Below are positions 1 through 7,178 of a stretch of DNA of 64,000 nucleotides, one piece after another. Made by a program: the position numbers and the translations under genes. Positions within the stretch are counted from its first letter, which is position 1; every line of letters begins with the position of its first letter. This DNA comes from Pseudolactococcus piscium (lineage in GTDB: Bacteria > Bacillota > Bacilli > Lactobacillales > Streptococcaceae), in NCBI RefSeq assembly GCF_002441695.1, contig NZ_JXJW01000010.1, forward strand, positions 1 to 64,000. Direction: 5' to 3'. The notes under the pieces are model-generated. The model saw nothing but the letters and a program-made list of their open reading frames with translations, searched no databases and was not told the DNA's origin.

Positions 1-90
1 AAATTTTAAAATATGTCGACATCAATGCTACCTAAAGACTAATCAGTTGATCATTATGGTATGGAGGCAATGACTATTTTGAAATTAGAA

Positions 91-115
91 AAGACCTTCC
101 TTTTTGGAAAGTCTT
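91..115 (-). terminator. Possible terminator hairpin
   Basis: A 10-bp stem (AAGACTTTCC pairing with GGAAGGTCTT, one G-T pair) around a 5-nt loop; on the minus strand it is followed by a short T-rich run. It lies in the 355-nt stretch left of ylbG, where I see no supportable gene. Confidence 0.4.
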
Positions 116-285
116 TCTGATGCGGTCTACTTCAAAGTGCACACTACCCCTTTATTTTATAGGTATTGATGATTTGTGCAGACTGTGACAAACGAATGGA
201 AGATATCCTAGTACATGCCCATTTCTCAAATCAAGAAAATGATTGCCGTTTCCTTATCAGAGTATGATATTAGATTATACGACAT

Positions 286-321
286 CATAAAAAGGAAAGT
301 GGCCAATACCAGCTTTCCTTT
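286..321 (-). terminator. Rho-independent terminator of ylbF-ylbG
   Basis: An AAAGGAAAG/CTTTCCTTT stem with a further TGG/CCA pairing inside it, followed on the minus strand by a T-run. It sits about 35 nt past the ylbG stop codon. Confidence 0.8.
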
Positions 322-355
322 CATCATTTCTTATCGTTCTTTATAAATCCCTAGG

Positions 356-679
356 CTAGTCGTCAGCTGTTTTTTTCTCACTATTTACCGTTTCTTGAAA
401 CGCACTTGAAAAATCTCTATCTAGGTTATCAAATTCAGAAACCTTCACGTCTTGAACAAAGTGTAGCGCTTTTAGCTTAGGTAGCACAGATTCGAGCGAT
501 GCGGTATCAACATATAAAAGCGCATATCTTGCTTTTTTACTGCTATATACCATCTCGCCAAATCGGCTGAGTTGTCTCACGTGCTTGTAGCTACTATAGA
601 AGATGTAAACAGCTGTCCTGCCAACAATTTCAAGCGTCGGCACATCAGCATTATCCACCGCAGGTATGCTTTTTGCCAT
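356..679 (-). CDS. ylbG: YlbG family protein (DUF2129/UPF0298)
   Basis: A small cytoplasmic protein of 107 aa recognised as YlbG by its length, its N-terminal beta-rich core (AVYIFYSSYKHVRQL) and its position directly behind ylbF. The ATG lies inside the ylbF 3' end (29-nt overlap) after a strong AAAGGAGG site, so the two are probably translationally coupled. Its biochemical role is unknown. In firmicutes YlbG is often encoded beside YlbF, a component of the complex that steers RNase Y, so a link to RNA decay is an inference from context only. The acidic/lysine tail looks disordered. Confidence 0.8.
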   Translation of the reverse strand: MAKSIPAVDNADVPTLEIVGRTAVYIFYSSYKHVRQLSRFGEMVYSSKKARYALLYVDTASLESVLPKLKALHFVQDVKVSEFDNLDRDFSSAFQETVNSEKKTADD

Positions 680-1037
680 GGTGTCCTCCTTTCTTCAGCG
701 GGAGATGTTCATCTACAGAAATATCGGCAGAAATCACCCCTGCAATTTTGATAACGAGCTCTGAAAGTGCACCTTGCACGTCATTTTCAGCTAGTTTAAG
801 CTGAAAAATTTCATCAGTCATCATAAGTTCTTTCTGTAACGACCTAATTTCTGGTCTATGGGCGATATAGGCTTGATTCTCCGTCAAAGTCCGTAATTTG
901 CCCTGTAAAGCATCATCAGAATCAAAAGCTAATTTTTTTGCTGTATATGCCTTGACAACTGCCAAATCTAAAAATCGATGACTTAAGTCATCTGCCAAAT
1001 CATCCAAGGCTATTATATTTTCATCTATTATCAACAT
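651..1037 (-). CDS. ylbF: YlbF/YmcA family regulator (DUF964)
   Basis: A 128-aa helical protein of the YlbF/YmcA family. In Bacillus, YlbF, YmcA and YaaT form a complex that directs RNase Y cleavage of certain mRNAs. The start MLIIDENIIALDD resembles streptococcal homologues. The tail ends in HHGKKHTCGG and keeps only one Cys, whereas the Bacillus tail is Cys-rich and linked to an Fe-S cluster, so cluster binding here is doubtful. No Shine-Dalgarno sequence precedes the ATG. Instead an extended -10 (TGATATAAT) ends 7 nt before it, suggesting a leaderless transcript. It is cotranscribed with ylbG. Confidence 0.8.
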   Translation of the reverse strand: MLIIDENIIALDDLADDLSHRFLDLAVVKAYTAKKLAFDSDDALQGKLRTLTENQAYIAHRPEIRSLQKELMMTDEIFQLKLAENDVQGALSELVIKIAGVISADISVDEHLPLKKGGHHGKKHTCGG

Positions 1038-1044
1038 TACTCAT

Positions 1045-1073
1045 ATTATATCAAAAAATTAGATGCCTGACCA
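1045..1073 (-). promoter_or_regulatory. ylbF promoter with extended -10
   Basis: On the minus strand a TTGGTC -35 lies 18 nt from TATAAT, which is preceded by TGA (extended -10). The -10 ends 7 nt before the ylbF ATG, so transcription should start at or next to the start codon. Confidence 0.6.
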
Positions 1074-1085
1074 ATACATAAAATA

Positions 1086-1114
1086 CCTAAGCACATAAAA
1101 CTGATGTGCTTAGG
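1086..1114 (-). terminator. clpP terminator
   Basis: A perfect 11-bp stem (CCTAAGCACAT/ATGTGCTTAGG) with a 7-nt loop, followed by TATTTTAT on the minus strand, just past the clpP stop codon. Confidence 0.85.
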
Positions 1115-1122
1115 CATTTTTC

Positions 1123-1719
1123 TTATTTTAATTCGTTACGGTTCATGATTTCGTCAATAAACCCATAGTCTAAGGTTTCTTCAGCAGACATCCAGCGATC
1201 ACGCTCAGCGTCTTTATGAATTTTATTCACTGTTTGACCAGAATTTTCAGCCAAGATTTTTTCTAATGTTTTACGTGTACGTGATAAATGGTCAGCAACA
1301 ATCTGCATATCTGTTTGTTGTGTACCACCACCAGTACCACCCATCGGTTGGTGGATGAGGTATTCAGCATTTGGTAGCATGAAGCGTTTACCCTTAGCAC
1401 CAGATGAGGCGATGATTGTACCCATAGATGCCGCAACACCCATGACAATCGTCTGTACATCAGATTTGATAAAGTTCATCGTGTCTACAATAGCTAGACC
1501 TGCCGAAACCGAGCCACCTGGTGAGTTGATGTATAAATAAATATCTTTAGTCGCATCTTGGGCATCTAAGAACAAAAGTTGCGCAATAACAGCATTGGCC
1601 ATATTGTCTTCTACTTCGCCTGTAAGCATGATAATTCTGTCTTTCAAAAGACGTGAATAAATATCGTAAGCACGCTCACCGCGACTTGATTGTTCGATGA
1701 CTGTAGGAATGAGTACCAT
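1123..1719 (-). CDS. clpP: ATP-dependent Clp protease proteolytic subunit
   Basis: The serine peptidase core of the Clp protease (family S14). It forms a tetradecameric barrel fed by ClpX, ClpC or ClpE and degrades misfolded and regulatory proteins in the cytoplasm. The length (198 aa) is normal for the family. The catalytic triad is visible: Ser98 (AASMG), His123 (IHQP) and Asp174 (ERDRW). The start is supported by an AAAAAAGGAG site. It is monocistronic, between its own promoter and terminator. A CtsR heptad repeat overlaps the promoter, so heat-shock derepression is expected. Confidence 0.98.
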   Translation of the reverse strand: MVLIPTVIEQSSRGERAYDIYSRLLKDRIIMLTGEVEDNMANAVIAQLLFLDAQDATKDIYLYINSPGGSVSAGLAIVDTMNFIKSDVQTIVMGVAASMGTIIASSGAKGKRFMLPNAEYLIHQPMGGTGGGTQQTDMQIVADHLSRTRKTLEKILAENSGQTVNKIHKDAERDRWMSAEETLDYGFIDEIMNRNELK

Positions 1720-1752
1720 GTGAGAAGCTCCTTTTTTCTAATTAATAGATTC

Positions 1753-1781
1753 ATTATATCTTATTGGTCAGTGAAGGTCAA
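1753..1781 (-). promoter_or_regulatory. clpP promoter (SigA type)
   Basis: TTGACC (1776-1781), a 17-nt spacer and TATAAT (1753-1758) on the minus strand. The -35 and spacer are covered by the CtsR box. Confidence 0.85.
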
Positions 1782-1782
1782 A
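1766..1782 (+). promoter_or_regulatory. CtsR operator of clpP
   Basis: GGTCAGT-GAA-GGTCAAA: two heptads separated by 3 nt with a central A, matching the known CtsR pattern (A/G-GTCAAA-NAN-A/G-GTCAAA). It lies across the -35 and spacer, where a bound repressor would exclude RNA polymerase. Confidence 0.85.
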
Positions 1783-1862
1783 TATTTAACTTGCAATCAC
1801 CAACCTCAGTTAAACTCACTCTATTATATCAAAAAACAAGATTTTTTCTCTGTCCCAGCACT

Positions 1863-3299
1863 TTAGAGGTTGATAATCAGTAATTTTTCACGCGTCATGG
1901 CATCAATCGTGCGTGAAATACCATGCACACCCATACCAGAATTTTTAACACCTAAGAATGGGAAGTGGTCAGGGCCACGTTCTGTTCTACCATTAATTTG
2001 GACAGAACCTGCTTCTATTTTTTCTGCAATCGCTGCTGCACGTGAAAAGTCTCTTGAAAAGACTGATGCTTGCAAGCCATATTCAGATTGGTTAGCAAGT
2101 TCAATCGCTTTGGCATCCGATGACACACGAATAATCGGTAGTACTGGGCCAAATGGTTCTTCCCAAGCTAGACGCATATCTGGCGTGACATGGTCAAATA
2201 AGGTCGGATAAATCAAGTTATCTTCCCGTTTATTGCCAACAAGTAGGGTCGCACCATCAGCGATAGCATCTGTTATCAAGCCTTCAACATAATCAGCTGA
2301 TCCCTTATTAATCAGTGGGACAATCACTGGATTATCAATCGGCATACCGACTGTCAGTTTTTCAACTTCATCTTTTAATTTGGCAACAAGTTCGTCTGCT
2401 ACAGCTTCATTCACCAAGACGCGCTTGATTGCTGTACAACGTTGACCAGAATAGCTAAAGGCACCACTCATGATTTCAAACACTGCCTTATCGATGTCCG
2501 CATCTTCACAGACAATCGCAGGATCTTTACCGCCTAATTCTAAGACCATCGGTTTCATCGTTGAAAAGCTAGATAGATGACGACCAGTTGTCGCACCACC
2601 TGTGAAGGAAATCATATCAATTCCCTCATGCTCACTGACATAGTCCCCAATATCCGACCCCTTACCAGTCAGTAACTGTAAAATGTCAGCTGGGAAGCCA
2701 ACTTTGTCAAATGACTCGATAATTTTGACAGCAGAAATGGCACCTTGTGTAGCTGGTTTGAAGACAACTGCATTACCCGAAATCAAGGCCGGTGCAATCT
2801 TAGCAACAGATAGGTTCACCGGATAGTTAAAAGGTGAAATGGCAAGCACTGTCCCTAAAGGAATGCGTTTAATAATCGCAATCTTATTTTTTGACCCACC
2901 AGGATAGTTTTGTCCTGACATCGACGTGTCATTTGTATGAATATACTCTTGTACTGTATAGCGGATAAACTCCGCAGTTCTGGTGACTTCTTTAACCGCA
3001 TCGTTCCATGTCTTACCGACTTCTTGCATGATGATTTCTGCAATCTCATGTGCATCAACCTCAAGTTGGTCTGCCCATTTGTTTAACAGGTCAGCACGCT
3101 TAAATAAATCAAGGTCTGCCCAGTCTTTTTGTGCTTCTTTTGTCGCAGCAATCGCTAAATCGGCTTCTGCTTTTGAAATAGCTTGCACACGACCAACAAT
3201 CCTTTGCTCATAGGGACAGTCGATATCAATCAAGTTCCCAGAAGTTGAGGTAACAAATTTACCACCAACATAATACTTATATGTGTTAATTTCAGACAT
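1863..3299 (-). CDS. gapN: NADP-dependent non-phosphorylating glyceraldehyde-3-phosphate dehydrogenase
   Basis: Aldehyde dehydrogenase superfamily enzyme oxidising glyceraldehyde 3-phosphate directly to 3-phosphoglycerate with NADP+. It bypasses one ATP-forming step of glycolysis and supplies NADPH. Numbering from an upstream in-frame ATG at 3323, the catalytic residues are Asn166 (SPFNYP), Glu262 (LELGG) and Cys296 (GQRCT). Long stretches match streptococcal GapN, for example LAWEEPFGPVLPIIRV. I place the start at 3299 because AAAGGAG lies 7 nt before that ATG and inside the longer frame; this gives 478 aa. It is preceded by two promoter-like sequences. Confidence 0.92.
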   Translation of the reverse strand: MSEINTYKYYVGGKFVTSTSGNLIDIDCPYEQRIVGRVQAISKAEADLAIAATKEAQKDWADLDLFKRADLLNKWADQLEVDAHEIAEIIMQEVGKTWNDAVKEVTRTAEFIRYTVQEYIHTNDTSMSGQNYPGGSKNKIAIIKRIPLGTVLAISPFNYPVNLSVAKIAPALISGNAVVFKPATQGAISAVKIIESFDKVGFPADILQLLTGKGSDIGDYVSEHEGIDMISFTGGATTGRHLSSFSTMKPMVLELGGKDPAIVCEDADIDKAVFEIMSGAFSYSGQRCTAIKRVLVNEAVADELVAKLKDEVEKLTVGMPIDNPVIVPLINKGSADYVEGLITDAIADGATLLVGNKREDNLIYPTLFDHVTPDMRLAWEEPFGPVLPIIRVSSDAKAIELANQSEYGLQASVFSRDFSRAAAIAEKIEAGSVQINGRTERGPDHFPFLGVKNSGMGVHGISRTIDAMTREKLLIINL

Positions 3300-3407
3300 T
3301 TTTTTCTCCTTTATATCTACCAATTACCCATGTCTAGACGACAAAACAACACTGTTTCAAATACAGTCTTGAAGTCTCATCTAGCCATTTATTTCGCGGT
3401 CATTAAA

Positions 3408-3421
3408 GCCTGCATTCAGGC
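3408..3421 (-). repeat. Hairpin in the gapN 5' leader
   Basis: A perfect 5-bp GCCTG/CAGGC stem with a 4-nt loop, 110 nt upstream of the gapN start. On the minus strand a T-run precedes it and only TTT follows it, so it is probably not an efficient terminator. Confidence 0.4.
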
Positions 3422-3440
3422 AAAAAAACTCCCTTATGGT

Positions 3441-3452
3441 ATGACCGGTCAT
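3441..3452. promoter_or_regulatory. 12-bp palindrome just downstream of the gapN start point
   Basis: ATGACCGGTCAT is a perfect palindrome about 10 nt downstream of the predicted gapN transcription start. Its core CGGTCATT recurs at about 3397. Possible repressor operator; the binding factor is unknown. Confidence 0.4.
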
Positions 3453-3468
3453 TTTGGTATTAACTGCT

Positions 3469-3497
3469 ATTGTAAAATAATTCACAGCTTTTGTCAA
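3469..3497 (-). promoter_or_regulatory. gapN proximal promoter
   Basis: TTGACA (3492-3497), a 17-nt spacer and TACAAT (3469-3474) on the minus strand, implying a leader of about 160 nt. Confidence 0.8.
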
Positions 3498-3543
3498 CGT
3501 AATTGTCTGAAAATTCATGTTATTAGCGATTTGTTAGGAGATG

Positions 3544-3573
3544 TTTATAAACTTATAAGGACAGTCGTGTCAA
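3544..3573 (-). promoter_or_regulatory. Possible distal gapN promoter
   Basis: TTGACA (3568-3573), an 18-nt spacer and TATAAA (3544-3549) on the minus strand. Its -35 abuts the 3' edge of the folded segment at 3580-3636. Confidence 0.5.
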
Positions 3574-3640
3574 CGCCTTGGTAGTTTCCTCCGAAGATGG
3601 GCTTATCCCCTGACGGATCCCTACCTTTTCGATAGGTATA
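3574..3640 (-). other. Candidate structured RNA (three-way junction) of unknown class
   Basis: Read on the minus strand, GGTAG (3621-3625) can pair with CTACC (3580-3584) and enclose two hairpins: ATCC/GGAT and CC-A-TC(TTCG)GA-GG, the latter with a UUCG tetraloop. A competing hairpin CCTATC-GAAAA-GGTAGG (3620-3636) uses the same GGTAG strand, so the two folds exclude each other. It starts right after the HAD phosphatase stop codon and lacks a terminator T-run. It matches no riboswitch class that I can recall. The rest of 3300-3653 holds the gapN promoters. Confidence 0.4.
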
Positions 3641-3653
3641 TCTCTACTGCGAA

Positions 3654-4349
3654 TCACAACTTATCAACAAGTTCATACAAATCATTACCGACACCAAAAA
3701 GCGTCAACTGTGCTAGTGCTGCATCAGAAAATTTCGCGTTAAAACTTTTATCTGGTACAAGAAATACGCTTAGACCCGCTTTTGTGGCAGAAAGGGCGCC
3801 AGTAAAAGAATCTTCTACTGCAAGAGCTTGAGAAGCCTCAACACCTAATTTTGCTAGAGCTGCTAAATAAGGGTCTGGTAGTGGTTTATGTGCCATCACC
3901 TCATCTCCAAATACATGCACATCAAAATAGGTCAATAAGTCAGCATTTTCAAGTAAGGGAATCGCTCTGCTACTAACGGTTGAGCTGACAACCGCAAGTT
4001 TCAAACCTTTTTTCTTGGCCACTTGTAAAACAGCATGCGCACCTGATTTGATCGGAATTTTGTCAGCAGTCATCTGTGACAAAATGTAGGTTTCACGCGC
4101 TTGCCGAATGTCACTTACCATGGCGTCACCAAGGTCTGCTGCTAAAAGTTTACGCGTTTGTAGCCAAGACATGCCTGACCACGCAGCCAAATCATAAGCA
4201 TTTTTATCAATCCCCATCTTTTCAAAGGCATCAAGCCAGCCATCACGATAGGTATGTTCTGTATCAAGCAAAAGACCATCTAAGTCAAAGCAGATTGCCC
4301 TTAGATGATGTTTGCCATGTTCACAATTTGTTTGATTAATAATCGTCAT
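3654..4349 (-). CDS. HAD-superfamily hydrolase (beta-phosphoglucomutase/phosphatase-like)
   Basis: A 231-aa HAD subfamily IA protein. Motif I is FDLDG (nucleophile Asp22, acid/base Asp24), followed by a helical cap, motif II VVSST and a motif III/IV region including HKPLPDPY and VEDSFTGA. Members hydrolyse or transfer phosphate on small sugar phosphates; the substrate cannot be read from sequence. The start lies inside the 3' end of the PTS IIA gene (14-nt overlap), so it is the last gene of the PTS operon. It may clear phosphorylated sugar by-products, which is an inference. Confidence 0.85.
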   Translation of the reverse strand: MTIINQTNCEHGKHHLRAICFDLDGLLLDTEHTYRDGWLDAFEKMGIDKNAYDLAAWSGMSWLQTRKLLAADLGDAMVSDIRQARETYILSQMTADKIPIKSGAHAVLQVAKKKGLKLAVVSSTVSSRAIPLLENADLLTYFDVHVFGDEVMAHKPLPDPYLAALAKLGVEASQALAVEDSFTGALSATKAGLSVFLVPDKSFNAKFSDAALAQLTLFGVGNDLYELVDKL

Positions 4350-4788
4350 CTTCTGTCACGCCATTGTCAAGTGATTCAAGTAAGTCTGAAATAGGCTCTT
4401 GAATGCCATCGCGACCAGCCAAAACTGCTTGTTTCGCTAGATTTTCAACAGAGGTTTCTACTGAGCGCATCCCCAGACTTTCGATGATCATCGGTAGATT
4501 TAGGCCTGTCACAACCCGAACTTCGCTGTCAGCCGCCTTAAAAGCAGGATAAAGTTTCATTGCCGCATTATAAGGTGAAGCCCCAAACAAATCGACAAAT
4601 GCCAGCACCCCGTCACCTGTATCAACTGCTTTTATTTTAGCCGCAACATCCTCTTTGAATGCTTCAAATGCTTGACCTGCCACCAAAGCACTCGTTTCAA
4701 ACTGTTCTGGCTGACCAAATATCAACTCAACACTATCTTTAACGCCTTCAGCCATTTTGCCATGACTCACGACAATCATCCCAATCAT
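4336..4788 (-). CDS. PTS system mannose/fructose/sorbose-family IIA component
   Basis: A 150-aa cytoplasmic EIIA of the mannose family. It accepts phosphate from HPr on His9 (VSHGKMAEG) and passes it to IIB. The DLFGASPYNAA motif is typical of the fold. The ATG overlaps the end of the IIB gene by 4 nt (translational coupling). The acidic tail TEDDDY resembles the acidic tail of the IIC protein. With IIB, IID and IIC it forms a full transporter. The neighbouring 6-phosphogluconate dehydrogenase and RpiR regulator suggest gluconate as substrate. Confidence 0.93.
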   Translation of the reverse strand: MIGMIVVSHGKMAEGVKDSVELIFGQPEQFETSALVAGQAFEAFKEDVAAKIKAVDTGDGVLAFVDLFGASPYNAAMKLYPAFKAADSEVRVVTGLNLPMIIESLGMRSVETSVENLAKQAVLAGRDGIQEPISDLLESLDNGVTEDDDY

Positions 4789-5294
4789 GATTTTTCCCCA
4801 CTTTCCACAATTTTAGCCGCATCCTTGAGCGATACCTTTTTAGAAGACGGAATCGCTTGAAAATAAATATGTGTGCCAAATTTCGCTTCGATATCAAGCA
4901 AACGATTCAATTGCTCTCGCGTAATGGCAACCTCTTTGATAATTGGGATTAACCCTGGTCGTTGTGGAATCCCACCCAGGTTTAGCTCATCAATCGGTAC
5001 GCCACTTTCAATAAGTGTTGCCATGGCTTCTATCGTTTTGGTTAAAAGAATGACGTTATAGTTATCATATTGCCGATCCTGCCAATAGCGAACAGCGCCT
5101 TCTTCCTTCAGTACACGAACTTTTAGTCCTGTCCGCCCTCCAGCGCCTAAGATGATATTTTTTGTAAACTCATCATGCGCCGCAGCATCATCGGCCACGA
5201 ATATGGCATTAGCACCAGCCGATTTTGATAGATTCGTCATTACTTGTCCATGAATCAAGCGTGCATCAACACGCGCAATTACAACTTTACCCAT
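4785..5294 (-). CDS. PTS system mannose/fructose/sorbose-family IIB component
   Basis: A 169-aa EIIB that carries phosphate on His15 (RLIHGQV) from IIA to the incoming sugar at the IIC-IID membrane complex. It opens with the family pattern VVIARVDARLIHGQV and ends in a normal helical region. It sits 27 nt after the IID gene and overlaps IIA by 4 nt. Family assignment is firm; substrate is inferred from the operon. Confidence 0.93.
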   Translation of the reverse strand: MGKVVIARVDARLIHGQVMTNLSKSAGANAIFVADDAAAHDEFTKNIILGAGGRTGLKVRVLKEEGAVRYWQDRQYDNYNVILLTKTIEAMATLIESGVPIDELNLGGIPQRPGLIPIIKEVAITREQLNRLLDIEAKFGTHIYFQAIPSSKKVSLKDAAKIVESGEKS

Positions 5295-5321
5295 GATTAT
5301 TTCTCCATTTTTCTTTTTTAA

Positions 5322-6197
5322 TTATAAGATACCGATACCAGCTAAAACACCTAAGATGATTGTCAGACCAATCAAGGCCTTGGTCACGTTCATCCCTTTA
5401 CGTGTGAAGAAGAGATAAACACCAGCAACGACTGCTAACGGCAAGAGGCCAGGCATGATTTTATCTAATATGTCTTGAATGACAAATTCCTTACCTGATA
5501 GATTGAATTTCAAGCTTGAGCTGACTTTGACATAACTTGAAGCGAGAATCCCCATCATGAATAGTCCCATGATAGATAAACCCTCAATAATGCCCTTCAT
5601 CTTATCACCAACGATTTCACCCGCTGCTGTCCGACCAAGTTTATAGCCAAGTTGCGCAAAATAATTACCGATGCCAAGTTGGTAGAGTGAAAAAGCAATA
5701 AAGGGAAAGAGTGCACCAATCGCATTACCAGCTTGCGCCCAAGGAAGTGCAATGGCAATCAAAATGTATTGAATTGTCCCGGAATCAATGGCATCTCCGA
5801 TACCTGCGAGCGCACCCATCAAGCCTGATTTTGTATTGTAGATCAAATCGTCATCGATCGTAATCTCTTCTTGCTTATAAACTTCCTGTGCCCGTGCTTC
5901 TTCTAGTGACGCCATGATACCGGTGATTGTCCCACCACCCCAGGATAGCTGTGTATTGAAGAATAGCAGATGGCGTTGATAAGCTTCTGCCTGATCTTTA
6001 GGATCCTTGTAGAGTTTTTTGAGAACAGGTGTTAGGGCCCAGGTAAGTGCTGGTGCCAAATATTTATCAAAAGAGTGGGCAATTTCTTGCGCAAAGTAGA
6101 ATCTGACCCAAGCGGTTCTGACATCTTTTTTAGTTAACTTTTCTGGTGCTAATTTTTCTGGTACTAATTTTTCTGGTGTTTGTAGCTCATTTGTCAT
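5322..6197 (-). CDS. PTS system mannose/fructose/sorbose-family IID component
   Basis: A 291-aa membrane subunit pairing with IIC for translocation. The N-terminal half is cytoplasmic and amphipathic (RFYFAQEIAHSFDKYLAPALTW region) and the C-terminal part holds hydrophobic segments. I chose the ATG at 6197 because GAGGAGG precedes it; the frame stays open further upstream into the IIC gene but without a site. Residues about 8-22 consist of a PEKL[V/A] repeat encoded by three 15-nt tandem units at 6136-6180, an unusual extension before the conserved domain. Confidence 0.92.
   Translation of the reverse strand: MTNELQTPEKLVPEKLAPEKLTKKDVRTAWVRFYFAQEIAHSFDKYLAPALTWALTPVLKKLYKDPKDQAEAYQRHLLFFNTQLSWGGGTITGIMASLEEARAQEVYKQEEITIDDDLIYNTKSGLMGALAGIGDAIDSGTIQYILIAIALPWAQAGNAIGALFPFIAFSLYQLGIGNYFAQLGYKLGRTAAGEIVGDKMKGIIEGLSIMGLFMMGILASSYVKVSSSLKFNLSGKEFVIQDILDKIMPGLLPLAVVAGVYLFFTRKGMNVTKALIGLTIILGVLAGIGIL
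6136..6180 (-). repeat. Three 15-nt tandem repeats in the IID gene
   Basis: Units at 6136-6150, 6151-6165 and 6166-6180 differ by a few bases and encode PEKLx repeats. Gain or loss of a unit would keep the frame. Confidence 0.75.
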
Positions 6198-6222
6198 TTT
6201 AAAACCTCCTCGTTCCTCTTCA

Positions 6223-7059
6223 TCAATAATCATCGTCATCTTCATCAAACGCAACGCCTGAACCACCAGCATCTGAAGTCGCAACGGCTGTTTTACTTCT
6301 AGCTTCTGTAGTTACGAGGACATAAATGAAGGCAATAATTGCACCAACAATCGCATACGTTACCATTGTAATGCCAAGACTTTTCAGCATAGTTGCCATA
6401 AAGTAGGCAAGCATGAAGAAGGCAATGTAACTTTTTTTACCGATTACATAAACCGTTACCGCGATACCAATCGCAGCCAAACCACCACCGATTACTTCTA
6501 AGATATGAAAGATAATACCACCTGAGTTGGATTTAACAATATCGGCAATGACTGGTGTACCATAATACAATGTGACAAACATAAATGGCACATAAAGTAG
6601 GAAAGCAACGATAATCGGCATCAAAATAATTGAGCGAAACATGCCTTTTGTATCTGCTGCTGCTGCATATTTTTCAGTGTATTTTTGTTGAATGATCGTA
6701 TTAATGAAGAACCTAAATTGATAAAGATAAGACCCTAATAAACCAACTGGTACTGCGATAGCAATAGCAGCTTCTGGTTTCAGACCACCAAGTAAGGCAA
6801 CTGTTACAGCAACTGCTGCCGCAATCGCAGGCTCACTCGGCATTTGACCACCAGGTGAGAAGACACCCATATAGATCAGCTGAATTGCTGCAACGGTGAT
6901 CATTGCATCCGCAACCTGACCAAAAACGATCCCGACGACTAAACCTGTCATCATCGGTGTGAAACGAAGGGTCGTTGTTGCACCACCAAAGAATGACCGA
7001 GACATGATCGCCGCTATCCAAAGGGCAATTGCAAGTGCTTGAAAGACTGTAACGTGCAT
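6223..7059 (-). CDS. PTS system mannose/fructose/sorbose-family IIC component
   Basis: A 278-aa polytopic membrane protein, first gene of the IIC-IID-IIB-IIA-HAD operon. About seven hydrophobic segments are visible, with the family-typical GGQMPSEPAIAAAVAV stretch near residue 75 that belongs to the substrate path. A GAGGAGG site precedes the ATG. It ends in an acidic run (DEDDDDY). A cre-like site and a -10 box lie just upstream, so carbon catabolite repression is likely. Confidence 0.93.
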   Translation of the reverse strand: MHVTVFQALAIALWIAAIMSRSFFGGATTTLRFTPMMTGLVVGIVFGQVADAMITVAAIQLIYMGVFSPGGQMPSEPAIAAAVAVTVALLGGLKPEAAIAIAVPVGLLGSYLYQFRFFINTIIQQKYTEKYAAAADTKGMFRSIILMPIIVAFLLYVPFMFVTLYYGTPVIADIVKSNSGGIIFHILEVIGGGLAAIGIAVTVYVIGKKSYIAFFMLAYFMATMLKSLGITMVTYAIVGAIIAFIYVLVTTEARSKTAVATSDAGGSGVAFDEDDDDY

Positions 7060-7079
7060 AATTTCCTCCTCGCGACTTT

Positions 7080-7093
7080 TAAAATCGCTTACA
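7080..7093 (-). promoter_or_regulatory. cre site (CcpA operator) of the IIC operon
   Basis: TGTAAGCGATTTTA on the minus strand matches the cre consensus TGNAANCGNTNNCA at all fixed positions except one (T for C). It lies over the predicted transcription start, a location expected to cause repression. Confidence 0.65.
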
Positions 7094-7096
7094 TTT

Positions 7097-7125
7097 ATTA
7101 TAATAATTGCTATAAAAATAACTCA
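7097..7125 (-). promoter_or_regulatory. Promoter of the mannose-family PTS operon
   Basis: TATAAT (7097-7102) with a weak TGAGTT -35 17 nt away. A CATTACAG element upstream resembles the TTACAG elements before the 6-phosphogluconate dehydrogenase gene and may be a shared RpiR half-site. Confidence 0.55.
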
Positions 7126-7178
7126 GCTATTCCTGTAATGTCTATTAACTTTAGCATGAGCCAGTATACTTAATCCAG

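Noticed and set aside
169-267. Plus-strand reading frame of 32 codons with two CxxC-like cysteines
   Set aside because: No ribosome site, no recognisable family and too short; no support beyond openness.
3330-3584. Plus-strand open frame of 84 codons upstream of gapN
   Set aside because: It covers the gapN promoters and the folded RNA segment, has no ribosome site and its protein resembles nothing known.
3574-3640. Assignment of the folded segment to a known riboswitch (preQ1, c-di-GMP, SAM, TPP, FMN, glycine, yybP-ykoY)
   Set aside because: None of the conserved cores that I can recall is present.
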